Shown one piece after another: positions 1 to 9,326 of a stretch of 28,465 nucleotides of DNA; within the stretch, counting starts at the first letter, position 1, and each line of letters begins with the position of its first letter. The DNA is from Terriglobia bacterium (GTDB lineage: Bacteria > Acidobacteriota > Terriglobia > UBA7540), in contig JAIQGB010000196.1 of NCBI GenBank assembly GCA_020072905.1, forward strand, positions 1 to 28,465, read 5' to 3'. The translations under genes were made by a program, and so were the position numbers. The notes under the pieces are model-generated. The model was not told the DNA's origin, ran no database searches, and saw only the letters and a list, made by a program, of their open reading frames with translations.

Positions 1-1
1 G

Positions 2-2233
2 CAGGAGTCGCGCTTCGCTACGCTGTTCAGTGTTTTCCGTCTCTTCGCCAATCCCCTCGTCATCATCCTTCTTGTTGCCAGCGGCGTATCTCTCGGACTG
101 GGTGACCCGGTGGGCGGGTCGCTCATCATCGCCATCGTCCTGCTCAGCATCCTGCTGAACTTCTTCATGGAATTCCAGGCTCGACACGCGGTGGAGGAGA
201 TTCAGAAGCAGGTTGCCACAACGGCTGCCGTTCTGCGTGACGGACGAGAACAGGAACTGCCGGTCGCCACGTTGGTCCCGGGAGATATCGTCCGGCTCAA
301 TGCTGGAGACCTGGTGCCGGCGGACGCCCGTCTGCTGGAGGTCAAGGATCTGCACGTGCGCGAGTCAGCACTCACGGGGGAGTCTCTGCCGGTGGAGAAG
401 GCGGCGGCCGATCTTCCCGCGGGGAAACACGGCATCGCCGACGCGAGCAACAGTGTTTTCCTGGGCACGGCCGTGCAGACGGGGATCGGCACCGCGGTCA
501 TTGTCTGCACCGGGCGAGACACCTCCCTCGGCGAGATTGCCCAGCGGCTGGCGACGCGGCCGCCGGAGACCGAGTTCGGCCGTGGCATCCGCCACTTCGG
601 GATCATGATCACCTACGTGACGATGCTGCTCGTGCTTTTCGTCCTGCTGGTCAACCTTATTTTGCACCGTTCGGTATTGGAGTCTTTCCTTTTCTCCGTC
701 GCGCTTGCGGTCGGGATGACGCCTGAGCTGATGCCCATGATCATCACCGTGACCCTGGCCCAAGGCGCGAGGCGGATGACCAAGAAGAAGGTTCTCGTCA
801 AGCAACTTGCGGCCATCGAGGACTTTGGCAGTGTGGAGATCCTCTGCAGCGATAAGACGGGCACGCTGACGGAAGGAGAGATAGTGCTCGACCGGCACGT
901 GGACGTCCAAGGCAAGGACGACGAGAACGTTCTGCGGCTCATCTACCTGAACAGCTACTTTGAAGCGGGCATCAAGAGCCCCCTTGATGATGCCGTCCTG
1001 AAGCACGAGCACCCTAAAATTGTGGAGTATGTCAAGGTGGACGAGGTTCCCTTCGACTTCAACCGCAAGCGTCTCTCGGTGGTCGTGCGGCACGGAGACG
1101 AGCACCTCCTCGTTACCAAGGGCGAGGCCGAGAGTATTTTTGCCATCTGCAACACGGTGACCATCGATGGCTCGCCCCAGCCGTTTGACGACAGCCGGCG
1201 GGCCCAAGCGGCGGAGACCTTCCAGAAGCTGAGTTCCGACGGTTACCGCACTCTCGGGGTGGCCGTGCTGAAGGTGGAGAAGCAGGATGCCTACACCGTG
1301 GCGGCCGAGCACGATATGACGCTGGCGGGATTCGCGGCCTTCCTCGATGCCGCTCTGGCCTACCAGGCCGAGAACGGCGCCATCTTCGCCCGGGTGTCTC
1401 CCGAACAGAAGAACCGGGTCATCCTCGCTCTGAAGAGACGTGGGCACGTTGTCGGGTACATGGGCGACGGCATCAACGACGCTCCGTCGCTGCACACTGC
1501 GGATGTTGGCATTTCAGTTGTGAATGGCGTGGACGTGGCCAAGGACGCTGCGAAGATCATCCTCCTGGAGAAGGATCTTGCCGTGTTGAACGACGGGGTC
1601 ATCGAGGGGCGGCGCAGCTTCGCCAACATCATGAAGTATATCATCATGGGCACGAGCTCGAACTTCGGCAATATGTTCAGCATGGCCGCGGCATCGCTCT
1701 TCCTGCCATTCCTGCCGATGCTCCCGACGCAAATACTCCTCAACAACTTTCTTTATGACGCTTCGCAGATCAGTATCCCCAGCGACCACGTTGATTCCGC
1801 CCTGCTGCACCGGCCCAAGCGATGGCAGATTGGGTTTATTCGCCAGTTTATGATGATCGTCGGTCCAATCAGCTCGATCTACGATTTCCTCACTTTTGGG
1901 GTGCTGCTCTGGGTGTTCCACGCTTCCACGAACGCGCCGCTATTCCATACAGGATGGTTCGTGGAATCCCTGGCAACCCAGACGCTCGTGGTGTTCGTGA
2001 TCCGGACGGCAGGCAATCCTCTCAAGAGCCGCCCCAGCCTGCCGTTGCTGTTCAGCGTGTTAACTGTCGTCTCTATCGCCGCTGTCCTGCCGTACACACC
2101 ACTCGGGGGCCTGCTGCGGTTTACTCCGCTACCGCTGTCGTTGTTGGGTGCGATTGCGCTTCTTGCCGTGACCTACCTCTTTCTGGTTCAGGCTGTGAAG
2201 TCCTGGTTCTACCGCCGACACGGGCTACTTTGA
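2..2233 (+). CDS. Magnesium-translocating P-type ATPase, 5'-truncated by window edge
   Basis: This is a P-type ATPase of the MgtA/MgtB (type IIIB) family, which imports Mg2+ across the inner membrane using ATP. The frame is open from base 2, so the gene begins outside the window; a GTG at 110 is only an internal valine. About 743 residues are visible against roughly 860-900 for the family, so about 120 N-terminal residues are missing. Visible motifs are the actuator loop ALTGES (367-384), the phosphorylation site DKTGTLT (Asp codon 851-853), and the hinge GDGINDAP near 1463-1490. Paired membrane helices follow the actuator domain, and a C-terminal helical bundle runs from about 1650 to 2230. 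The segment after DKTGTLT matches the Mg2+ branch rather than the Ca2+ or heavy-metal branches. The family is a confident call; the ion is inferred from family resemblance. No leader or regulator is visible. Confidence 0.93.
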   Translation, partial: QESRFATLFSVFRLFANPLVIILLVASGVSLGLGDPVGGSLIIAIVLLSILLNFFMEFQARHAVEEIQKQVATTAAVLRDGREQELPVATLVPGDIVRLNAGDLVPADARLLEVKDLHVRESALTGESLPVEKAAADLPAGKHGIADASNSVFLGTAVQTGIGTAVIVCTGRDTSLGEIAQRLATRPPETEFGRGIRHFGIMITYVTMLLVLFVLLVNLILHRSVLESFLFSVALAVGMTPELMPMIITVTLAQGARRMTKKKVLVKQLAAIEDFGSVEILCSDKTGTLTEGEIVLDRHVDVQGKDDENVLRLIYLNSYFEAGIKSPLDDAVLKHEHPKIVEYVKVDEVPFDFNRKRLSVVVRHGDEHLLVTKGEAESIFAICNTVTIDGSPQPFDDSRRAQAAETFQKLSSDGYRTLGVAVLKVEKQDAYTVAAEHDMTLAGFAAFLDAALAYQAENGAIFARVSPEQKNRVILALKRRGHVVGYMGDGINDAPSLHTADVGISVVNGVDVAKDAAKIILLEKDLAVLNDGVIEGRRSFANIMKYIIMGTSSNFGNMFSMAAASLFLPFLPMLPTQILLNNFLYDASQISIPSDHVDSALLHRPKRWQIGFIRQFMMIVGPISSIYDFLTFGVLLWVFHASTNAPLFHTGWFVESLATQTLVVFVIRTAGNPLKSRPSLPLLFSVLTVVSIAAVLPYTPLGGLLRFTPLPLSLLGAIALLAVTYLFLVQAVKSWFYRRHGLL

Positions 2234-2508
2234 TAGGACTCGGTGCCCCTGTGCTGCACAAGAATTTGGATCTGGCTGGATTCTGCCCGGAGAGATCGCT
2301 GTTGCGAAATCCCCATCCCACAATCAACGGCTTTCATCTTTGCGGGTGATCGGCCGAGATATCTTTCCAAACGGCAACCGCTCGCCCGCCGTCATAAGGA
2401 TAGATCCTGTATTGTCGCCAAGGCTTTACCGACGATTCCGCCGACTTCCGCCTGGGAAACGCGGTTCGGGCAAGTAGCGGATGATCGCCTAGTTGGAGGG
2501 GGCGGCGT

Positions 2509-2530
2509 GCCGAAAGGGTTTCCTTTCGGC
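2509..2530. repeat. Perfect hairpin, GCCGAAAGG-GTTT-CCTTTCGGC
   Basis: Nine uninterrupted base pairs close a GTTT loop. No T-run follows on either strand, so it is not a canonical intrinsic terminator, although it lies about 275 bases downstream of the Mg2+ ATPase. It could be a 3'-end-stabilising hairpin or a REP-like element. Confidence 0.55.
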
Positions 2531-2803
2531 CCAAGCTAGTCATGCCCGCACTTGGTCGGTCCGACCACGCGGAATGGATGAAGCCAGCACCATTTAGGAA
2601 TGGCCTCTGGTGCGTGCAAAAACCCTTCCGTGAGTTTTGCGCACGCTGAGTCGACCCAAAGCACGCCTCTGAGAGAGTATCCTCAAGGCTTTCCAGAGCC
2701 ATGTGGCGAGGCTCAATCCCTAGGGTGAGCGGGGTACGTGGAGTAGCCATGGCATAGCCCTATAGGGCCATAGAAGGTATTGCTTAGCTCGCCTAAGGGG
2801 AGG

Positions 2804-2822
2804 GTCTCACTTCGGCTGAGAC
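2804..2822 (-). terminator. Hairpin just beyond the LacI-type gene, possible weak terminator
   Basis: GTCTCA (2804-2809) pairs with TGAGAC (2817-2822) around a 7-nt loop, 8 bases beyond the stop of the minus-strand regulator gene. In the direction of transcription it is followed by a C-rich run with few Ts, so it would be a poor intrinsic terminator. Confidence 0.35.
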
Positions 2823-2829
2823 GCGACCG

Positions 2830-3858
2830 TCAGCGATTGCGGCGGAACTTGTATCCAACCGTGGACTCTCTAATCTTGAGTTCGGTCGGGAATCGAATCG
2901 TCACAGGCGAGGAGAGGCCATTTCCAGATTCTATTCGTTGAATAAGGAGATCGGCGCCTTTGTAGCCGATGGAGTAGGCAGGCTGGGCGACCGTGGTCAA
3001 ATGGGGCTTGAAGACCTCGGTGAGGGGCAAATCATCGAAGGTGGCGAGTGCAACATCGTGAGGACAGCCCAGACCCAGTTCCGTGAGGGCTTTCAGAACT
3101 CCGATGGCCATCAGGCCGTTCGATATGAACAACGCAGTGGGTCGGTCCCTGCCCATCAGAAGCTCACGCCCCCTGCGATAGCCACTCTCGGCGTGGAAGT
3201 CACCTTCCCGGATCCATTCCGGCCTGACCCTCACGTCCACCTCGGCAAGCGCTTCTTTGTACCCTTTGAGTCGCTCTTGGGCGGTCTGGAGCGCCAATGA
3301 TCCGGTGATAATGCCGATTCTCTTGTGACCCAAAGCCAGCAAGTGCCTGACAGCCTCGCGCGCCCCTTTCTCGTTGTCAACCGAGACGGAGTCCACCTTG
3401 ATCCCCGGAGGCACGCGGTCCAAACAAACGATGGGTGTCCCTCTTTTGAGCGTCTCCCCGATATGAGTGGGGCACTCTACGCCGGGGGCAACTACCAGGA
3501 GAATGCCATCCACACGCCTGGACCTCAATACTGAAAGGACCTGTTTCTCGCGATCGACCCGGTCATCTGTATTGAAGGTCAGAATCAAATAGTTGCGCTC
3601 GAGAGCGGCGTCTTCCGCCCCTCGGACCATCTGGGAGAAAAAGGGATTGGTGATGTCGGAGATTACCATGCCCAGCATCTTCGTGCGCTGCAGCTTCAGG
3701 CTCCGCGCAACGTGATCCGGGTGGTAGCCGAGCTTGCGAATCGCGGCCAGAACACGTTCTTGCCTTTGGCGGCTGACAGGAACGCTTCCAGTTATGACGT
3801 TGGAGACTGTCCCTATTGATACTCTCGCTTCCTGAGCAACTTCCTTGATCGTGGCCAT
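2830..3858 (-). CDS. LacI-family transcriptional repressor
   Basis: This is a 342-residue LacI/GalR regulator of normal family length. The start is set at 3858 because the protein then opens directly with the canonical helix-turn-helix MATIKEVAQEARVSIGTVSN, with hinge-helix residues at about 45-60. A longer open frame reaching 4026 would add 56 unrelated residues and run over the lacI promoter. Residues from about 60 to the end form the periplasmic-binding-protein-like sensor domain, which binds a sugar or nucleoside effector. The gene is downstream of, and co-directional with, the TPR gene, and it diverges from the TonB-receptor operon. A TGAAACG(A/T)TTCA palindrome occurs both at its own promoter (3921-3936) and at the operon promoter (5530-5543). 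I therefore infer autoregulation and repression of the operon. The effector is not deducible; the operon content suggests a ribosyl compound. Confidence 0.92.
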   Translation of the reverse strand: MATIKEVAQEARVSIGTVSNVITGSVPVSRQRQERVLAAIRKLGYHPDHVARSLKLQRTKMLGMVISDITNPFFSQMVRGAEDAALERNYLILTFNTDDRVDREKQVLSVLRSRRVDGILLVVAPGVECPTHIGETLKRGTPIVCLDRVPPGIKVDSVSVDNEKGAREAVRHLLALGHKRIGIITGSLALQTAQERLKGYKEALAEVDVRVRPEWIREGDFHAESGYRRGRELLMGRDRPTALFISNGLMAIGVLKALTELGLGCPHDVALATFDDLPLTEVFKPHLTTVAQPAYSIGYKGADLLIQRIESGNGLSSPVTIRFPTELKIRESTVGYKFRRNR

Positions 3859-3920
3859 CAGTATGGGCTGATCTGCGCCTCTCGAAGTGGACTGAGAACA
3901 TTCCCGAAAAGGCCTTACAT

Positions 3921-3936
3921 CCTGAAACGATTCAGG
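3921..3936. promoter_or_regulatory. Putative LacI-family operator at the regulator's own promoter
   Basis: CCTGAAACGATTCAGG has perfect 6-bp arms. Its 12-bp core TGAAACGATTCA differs at one base from the core of the operon operator at 5531-5542. It lies 63 bases upstream of the regulator's ATG and just downstream of the TACAAT -10 element, a position that would block initiation. LacI-family operators are typically palindromes with a central CG step, as here. Confidence 0.75.
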
Positions 3937-3945
3937 AATTCCGAA

Positions 3946-3951
3946 ATTGTA
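3946..3951 (-). promoter_or_regulatory. Probable -10 element of the lacI-type gene
   Basis: The minus strand reads TACAAT here, one base off the sigma70 consensus. No good -35 hexamer is visible 16-18 bases upstream, so the promoter may be weak or rely on other contacts. The expected start near 3939 would put the operator at 3921-3936 within the first transcribed bases. Confidence 0.5.
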
Positions 3952-4015
3952 CCGCATCTCGGAGTCTTGAGTGCAGGAATTATGATTCCCACGCTCGCCT
4001 TGGCTTCCCATGGGC

Positions 4016-5254
4016 TTACTGGACATCTAGATCGCGTGCCTGTCTGCTGGCCGGCGGGCCGGCCTCCGAAACGGCATCGCTCTCTTGGCCCTTCAGTGAA
4101 ACTTCGAACCGTTGCAGTTGCTTCAAGATTTCCTGTTCTCGGGCCGCGTCATCCTTGCGGTTGGCCTTGTTGTATGCATTCAGGAGCGCGGTGTGGACCA
4201 TCACGCTACGAGGAGCCTGCCTCGCGGCGGTTTCAAGCTCCTCGACCGCTCGATCTGTTTCCCCCAGCTTCAGAAAGATTCTTCCCAGGACCAAGTGGCC
4301 TGCAAAGAGCTCTGGCGCCGATTGGACAGCCTCCCGGGCCAGTTCCAGTCCGCCGGAGGGATCGTTCAGGTAATGGGCCCGAATCGTCGCGATCTGCAAT
4401 CGAGTCATTGGGTCGTTGGGCGTATTCTGCAGCTCGGCTCTGAACGCCTCACAGGCTTCAGCGTACAAGGCGTGGGAGGCAAGGTACTTTCCGTATGTGT
4501 AAGACAATCCTGGCAAGCGAGGACCCTCAGCGATCAACTTTTCGAAGGCTTCCCTGACATCGCTTATCGCCATGTCCCGGCTCCGAGCGACGAGTGTGCC
4601 AACTTTCATCACTGCTGTGCGGAGTGTCGGCGCCTCTCCGCCTGGAAGCGCGCGAATGCGCAACGAAGCCAATCCAAAGGCTTCCATGAGTTCATCGCTG
4701 GTCACGCCCTCGCGCGAGAGCAGCAGGAGGCGGACCAGCGCTGTGTCGAAGTCTCCGCGCAGTACCATCACAGCGGCAGTGTGGTAATAGACGAGGCGGA
4801 AAAGGGTGTCGTCTGCGAATTCGAAGGTCCTCGCCTTCTCCATGTGCTCAACAGCGGGGTCATACTCCCCCATACGGAACTCGCATATACCCAGCAGGGC
4901 CCATGCATCTCCACTCTTCGGTTGGACCTTCGCGAAGTTTTGGAAGGACTCTCGGGCCTGAACGTATTCCTTGCGGTCCGCTAAAAGGATTCCGAGGCTT
5001 TCCCATCCCTTGGCCCATCGAGGGTCCTCAGCGAGCGCCTCGCGGTAAAGCCCTATCGCCAGTTCGGCCTTGCCCGCATTCTTGGCCGCCTCAGCTGCGG
5101 CAGGACGCGACTCGGAATTTTCCGGGCTGTGGATCGGCGTTTGGCCGTTCGTCAAAATCGGAGAATGGAGTAACCAGAGTGGCAGGACAACTACTTGCGG
5201 CAGGACCGAAAAACGCTTCGCCGGATGCATCTTCAGAATCCCTAAGGGGCGCAT
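4016..5254 (-). CDS. Exported tetratricopeptide-repeat protein
   Basis: This 412-residue protein contains several TPR motifs. Clear repeats occur at about residues 55-155 (a motif with AIGLYREALAEDP, then one with ARESFQNFAKVQP, then one beginning AWALLGICEFRMGEYDPAVE) and again at about 305-385 (LGRIFLKLGETDRAVEELE). The middle section is helical and less regular. The start at 5254 is chosen because GAGAAGAG sits 7 bases upstream and the N-terminus (MRPLGILK, then a hydrophobic stretch around residues 16-28) reads as a signal peptide; ATG 5230 is the alternative. TPR proteins are protein-interaction scaffolds and no enzymatic role can be claimed. It precedes the LacI-type gene by 157 bases and diverges from the receptor operon, so a role in that uptake pathway is plausible but unproven. 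Confidence 0.8.
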   Translation of the reverse strand: MRPLGILKMHPAKRFSVLPQVVVLPLWLLHSPILTNGQTPIHSPENSESRPAAAEAAKNAGKAELAIGLYREALAEDPRWAKGWESLGILLADRKEYVQARESFQNFAKVQPKSGDAWALLGICEFRMGEYDPAVEHMEKARTFEFADDTLFRLVYYHTAAVMVLRGDFDTALVRLLLLSREGVTSDELMEAFGLASLRIRALPGGEAPTLRTAVMKVGTLVARSRDMAISDVREAFEKLIAEGPRLPGLSYTYGKYLASHALYAEACEAFRAELQNTPNDPMTRLQIATIRAHYLNDPSGGLELAREAVQSAPELFAGHLVLGRIFLKLGETDRAVEELETAARQAPRSVMVHTALLNAYNKANRKDDAAREQEILKQLQRFEVSLKGQESDAVSEAGPPASRQARDLDVQ

Positions 5255-5491
5255 GCAATTACTCTTCTCACGGATGGGCCAGGACCTGCAATGGGCGTGA
5301 AGCGCGCGCCAGTGGCCGAGCCTGCCCAAGACGCGCGCGTGTCAGAAACGGAAATGTGGGCAAGTTTCAGCCATCTTTCGGCGCCACCAGCTATGTCGCT
5401 ACCACGTTGGGCGAATAGCGCCAGCATGGGTCCTGATGCCTCGATCCTGCGTTGCTGGACCCTCTCACACTCTAGCCCTACACTTTCTGCT

Positions 5492-5520
5492 TGACAAAGC
5501 ACTCTGGCACGTCTATTTTA
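5492..5520 (+). promoter_or_regulatory. Sigma70-type promoter of the TonB-receptor operon
   Basis: TTGACA (5492-5497) and TATTTT (5515-5520) are separated by exactly 17 bases: a consensus -35 and a good -10. The predicted transcription start is near 5527, giving an untranslated leader of about 180 bases before the receptor start codon. Confidence 0.75.
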
Positions 5521-5529
5521 TCGCCGAAG

Positions 5530-5543
5530 TTGAAACGTTTCAA
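5530..5543. promoter_or_regulatory. Putative LacI-family operator of the operon
   Basis: TTGAAACGTTTCAA is a perfect 14-bp palindrome with a central CG, typical of LacI-family sites. It begins 9 bases after the -10 element and so overlaps or abuts the transcription start, which suits simple repression. Its core recurs with one mismatch at the regulator's own promoter (3923-3934). Confidence 0.82.
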
Positions 5544-5574
5544 GCATTCGTCAACCCCGGACATCCACGGGGTG

Positions 5575-5620
5575 GCTCACGGGAACCTCCCTTTTGCGGC
5601 TGTGCCGATTAGCCGTGAGT
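5575..5620 (+). promoter_or_regulatory. Inverted repeat in the operon 5' leader
   Basis: CTCACGG (5576-5582) pairs with CCGTGAG (5613-5619), with a possible G-T pair outside it. A smaller CGGC-TGT-GCCG hairpin (5597-5607) lies in the loop. The leader of about 180 bases is thus likely structured. It does not match a riboswitch that I recognise, and there is no T-run for attenuation. Confidence 0.35.
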
Positions 5621-5707
5621 TCTCATTATAAGCAAGCTTCGACAGTGCCGCACTGAATGTAGGCGTCGACGAGTTGGGAGAAGGTTTACTAGCAAAGGAG
5701 AATGGAT

Positions 5708-8700
5708 ATGTGGCGGTCTGCAAATAAGATCCTGCTGTTCATCCTGTTGGGGGCTATGGGGTCCTGCTGGTTGATGGGGCAAACAACCATCAGTAGCACG
5801 ATACTCGGTACGGTGGCCGACTCACAAAAGGCGGTGGTGCCGGGCGCCTCGGTCACGCTCAAGAATATCGACACGGGCATCGAGAGGAAGTCGACGACCG
5901 GAAGCGTCGGCGAGTATAACTTTCCGAATCTCATGGCAGGCAATTATCAGGTCGAGGTGGCGAAGGAAGGATTCAAGAAATCTCTCTCGGGAGTCACGCC
6001 GCTCGAAAACGGCACGACCCTGCGTGTCGACATGACCCTCGAGGTCGGCCAGATAACGCAGGAAATTACGGTCACTGCGGCCGCGCCGCTGCTCCATACG
6101 GACGATGCGGATGTCAACGAAGTTCTGCAGAACCGTGTGGTTCGGGATATGCCCATTGAAGGTCGGAACTTCCTCAACTACGCCGTGCTGTCCCCGCTCT
6201 TCAACAGCGGCACGGGCGACACCACTCGAGCCGAGTGGGGACTGGCTTCGGCCACCGCCCCCGGCTCCAAGGTCCTGAACCTCGGCGGGACAGAATACGG
6301 GGTCGGATACTACATCGACGGACTGAATAGCAATGACAACTGGGTGGAAGGACCGACGACCAACGTCAACATGGACTCCGTGCAGGAAGTCAAAACCGAG
6401 ATTGTCAACTACTCGGCGGAGTACGGACGCGACGTCGGCCAGATGAGCCTGACCACCAAGTCCGGTACCAATAGTCTGCACGGGACAGCCTACGACTTTC
6501 GCCAGGTCAACGGCATGAACGCCCGCGACCCTTACACGATCTATGAGGATCCCGCCCGGGGGCGCGATGGTTGGCATCAGGACCAATACGGGTTTACGGT
6601 GGGCGGGCCGGTGGTCATTCCCAAATTGTACAGCGGTCGCAACAAGGCCTTCTTCTTCGTGGGCTGGGAGCGGCTGCGTCGCCGGGGCGCAAGCACCATC
6701 CTGGCTTACGTCCCCACCCAGCGCGAGCGCAGCGGCGACTTTGGAGAATGGCTGGACCGCTTCCCTGGCGATCCCTCAATGGTCATCTACGATCCCTCGA
6801 CATTTGACCCGGCCACCCAGGAGCGCCAGCCTTACGCCAACAACATCATTACGAACGTGAATCCCAAGGCCGCGGAGTATTTGTCACACTTCCCTCCGCC
6901 CAATTTCACCTCTCCCATCGCCGAAGATATTCGCAATTGGAAAGGGAACGCAACGACCGGGATCAACAATGACAACTTCTCCGCACGTTTCGATTACCAG
7001 CTCTCTCAGAAGGACATGATCTACTTCAAATACTCACGGGATTCCGGAAGCAAGATCAACGAGGGCGGCTTGATCCCCGAGCTGACGCTCGGCAACGGCC
7101 CCGTCCATCGCGTGAACATCTTCGACGGGCACTGGCTGCGGAATTTTGGGCCGACGCTCAACAACGAGTTGATTGTCGGTTACCTGCACGCCTACAACTG
7201 GCCGGAACAGCCCTCACGAATCAAGGAATTCGAAAAAGTTCCCTGGTTCCGCGACTTGGTTCAAAACGTATCTCTCCCGGGCGGCGGGCTAACGAACTTC
7301 GACAAGACGACCTTGGGCATTCAAGACGATGGGATCTACGCGCTCAACATCGACCCTTGGAATGGAGGCCCCTTTAGCAGCCTCAGCCTGGGACCGGGGG
7401 AGTTCTGGTATCAAGTGATCCCGCAGTTGCAGATTGCCGACAACGTGGTCAAGATCTGGAACAAACACACGCTCAAGCTGGGCTTCCACTATTTCCGTCG
7501 CGACGAACGCGACAACGATGTTATTCGCAGCATCAACTTTCACAGCGGCGACTTCCTGAATGGCTTTGGGTATACCAGCCGCGGCCCGGGCTTCTCGGAC
7601 GGCTCCGGTTGGAACTACCTGGCCGAGTTTATGACGGGCAACGTCACCGAAATGACGCAGCGCACCCATAACGTGGGCGGCGACAACAGCCTGTATTTCC
7701 GCATGCCGGAGTGGGCAGGATTCATTAACGACACTTGGCAGGTGCGGCACAATCTGACCCTGAATTTCGGTTTGCGGTATGAACTGGCGCCCCAAGCCTA
7801 CAGCCTCAACAATTACTGGGGGGTGCTCGATCCCAACTTCCCGGGTTACCGCATGTCGATGCCGGGGCTCACGCCCGGGTTGAGCAATCCTCCTTACGCC
7901 GCCGACAAGAACAACTTAGCGCCACGTTTCGGCTTCGCGTATCGCTGGAGAGACAACTGGGTCATTCGCGGCGGTTACGGAGTCTTTTACGAAACGGGCC
8001 GGTACAAGTTCATGGACCAGATGTTCTTCAACGCGCCGGGCTATGGAGGGACGCCGTACGACTCCCCGACCTACGCGTCGATCAATGGCCTCGACCCCAA
8101 CCAGACCTACTTCACCCTCGACAACAGCTTCCCCGCGGCATTGGACGTTCCCAAAGGCGAATGGCCCTATCCTTTGCCCGCTACCGATCCCTCGCAGAAC
8201 AGTGGCATCCTCTGTCCGCGCTGTGATACGACAACCATCGACGGCAACACACCGGTCGCTCCGTACCTGCAGCGCTGGAGCCTCGACGTTCAACGGCGGC
8301 TGGGCAAGGACATGGTGCTCTCCGTCGGCTACGTGGGCTCGAAGGGAACCAAGCTGGTCATTGGCGATGACCTTAACCGATCCTGGATGGGGGAGCCTAC
8401 ATCGACCGGTTTGGCTCAATCCTTGCCATCCATCATGGCGGCAACAACGGTTATCATGCCTTGACCACCAAGTTCGAAAAGCAATTCTCGGGCGGTTTCA
8501 GTATCCTCGCCCACTACACTTGGTCGAAGATGACCGACGCATTCTTCAACACCAACGGATACTCGAGCTCGGCGTGGAATGGGATCGGCGGCCAATGGCA
8601 TCGGAACTGGGCTCATGGCCTGTCGGACGCCAACCACACGCATCGCCTGGTAGCTACCGTCGTCTATCAGTTGCCCTTCGGAAACACCCTGAAGGGCGCC

Positions 8701-9183
8701 GCGAAAACGCTCCTCGCGGGATGGCAGGTTAACGCCATTGCCGTGTTCGAGACCGGAGTGCCATCGACCATTTTCAATGGCGACACGACGTCCTTCGATT
8801 ACATGGGCGATGTCCCCATTCGCACATGCGACGGCAACATGGGCAGCGGAACTTTCTTCAAATACTTCGACACGAGCTGTTTTGTGAATCCTGCCGCTGA
8901 CCCCAATACCGGCGTTGCCGTCTCGCGCGGCAACGCTGGACGCAACATCATCACCCTGCCCGGCATCAACAACTGGGATGCCTCCATCTTCAAGAAGTTC
9001 ATCTTGACGGAGAGTAAACAGCTCGAATTTCGGATGGAAACATTCAATACGTTCAACCATGCGCAATGGGACAGCGTGAATACGACGGACGACACCGGAA
9101 CGAATCCCTTCAGCACCTTCGGACGCATCAACGGCGGCCGGCCCGGCCGGCACGTTCAGTTCGCGTTGAAGTTCATCTTCTGA
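5708..9183 (+). CDS. TonB-dependent receptor with CarboxypepD_reg domain (apparent -1 frameshift)
   Basis: This is an Oar-like outer-membrane receptor of about 1,158 residues, the expected family size, that would import a substrate into the periplasm with TonB energy. The start ATG at 5708 has AAAGGAG 7 bases upstream; ATG 5702 is too close to it. The order is: signal peptide (about 1-25), carboxypeptidase-regulatory-like beta sandwich (about 27-110, with GTVADSQKAVVPGASVTL), plug (about 115-250), then a beta barrel ending in the terminal Phe of FALKFIF, typical of outer-membrane proteins. The frame breaks at a run of five Gs (8389-8393). After DLNRSWMG the family-like sequence continues in the -1 frame as GAYIDRFGSILAIHHGGNNG and then to 9183, as if six Gs were expected. 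Read literally, the first frame stops at 8464. I treat it as one gene with an indel. It is the first gene of the LacI-controlled operon. Confidence 0.88.
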
Positions 9184-9202
9184 TTCGTCGCTAGTTATTG
9201 GT

Positions 9203-9248
9203 GGGGGCCCGGCGTCACCGAGTTCGCTTACGCCGGGCCTCCCATTTT
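9203..9248 (+). terminator. Intrinsic terminator-like hairpin after the receptor gene
   Basis: GGCCCGGCGT (9206-9215) pairs perfectly with ACGCCGGGCC (9230-9239); two outer G-C pairs are also possible, and a short TTTT run at 9245-9248 follows. It lies 20 bases after the receptor stop and 80 before the next gene. It probably lowers, without abolishing, expression of the downstream enzymes relative to the receptor. Confidence 0.72.
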
Positions 9249-9326
9249 GCCGGCCCACGCGTCTAGCCATTCGAAATGCTTCTCCATGCGTCGCGTTTTC
9301 GTAACGTTCGCTAGGTTGGAGTTCCT

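Larger units (their letters stand above)
2234..2829. other. Intergenic region with several inverted repeats, no credible gene
   Basis: This stretch of about 600 bases lies between the ATPase and the converging LacI-type gene. A 138-codon minus-strand frame (2334-2750) has no recognisable domain and is not annotated. Visible structure: a perfect 9-bp stem with a 4-nt loop (2509-2530), an imperfect repeat GCGTGC..AAAAC / GTTTTGCGCACGC (2612-2645), a 12-bp palindrome GCCCTATAGGGC (about 2757-2768), and a CTTAG/CTAAG pair (2783-2797). Confidence 0.6.

Noticed and set aside
365..1495. 376-codon minus-strand open frame across the Mg2+ ATPase gene
   Set aside because: It is a shadow of a clearly conserved P-type ATPase frame, with no domain of its own and a composition typical of antisense frames in GC-rich genes.
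2334..2750. 138-codon minus-strand frame in the first intergenic region
   Set aside because: No domain and no ribosome site, and it covers several inverted repeats; not enough to call a gene.
5360..5380. Possible third LacI operator (GTTTCAG half-site) upstream of the TPR gene
   Set aside because: Only one half resembles the operator; the other half does not form a palindrome.
8380..8400. Programmed -1 ribosomal frameshift in the TonB receptor
   Set aside because: The G-run is not a canonical X-XXY-YYZ slippery site and no downstream pseudoknot is obvious; an indel or sequence error is simpler.
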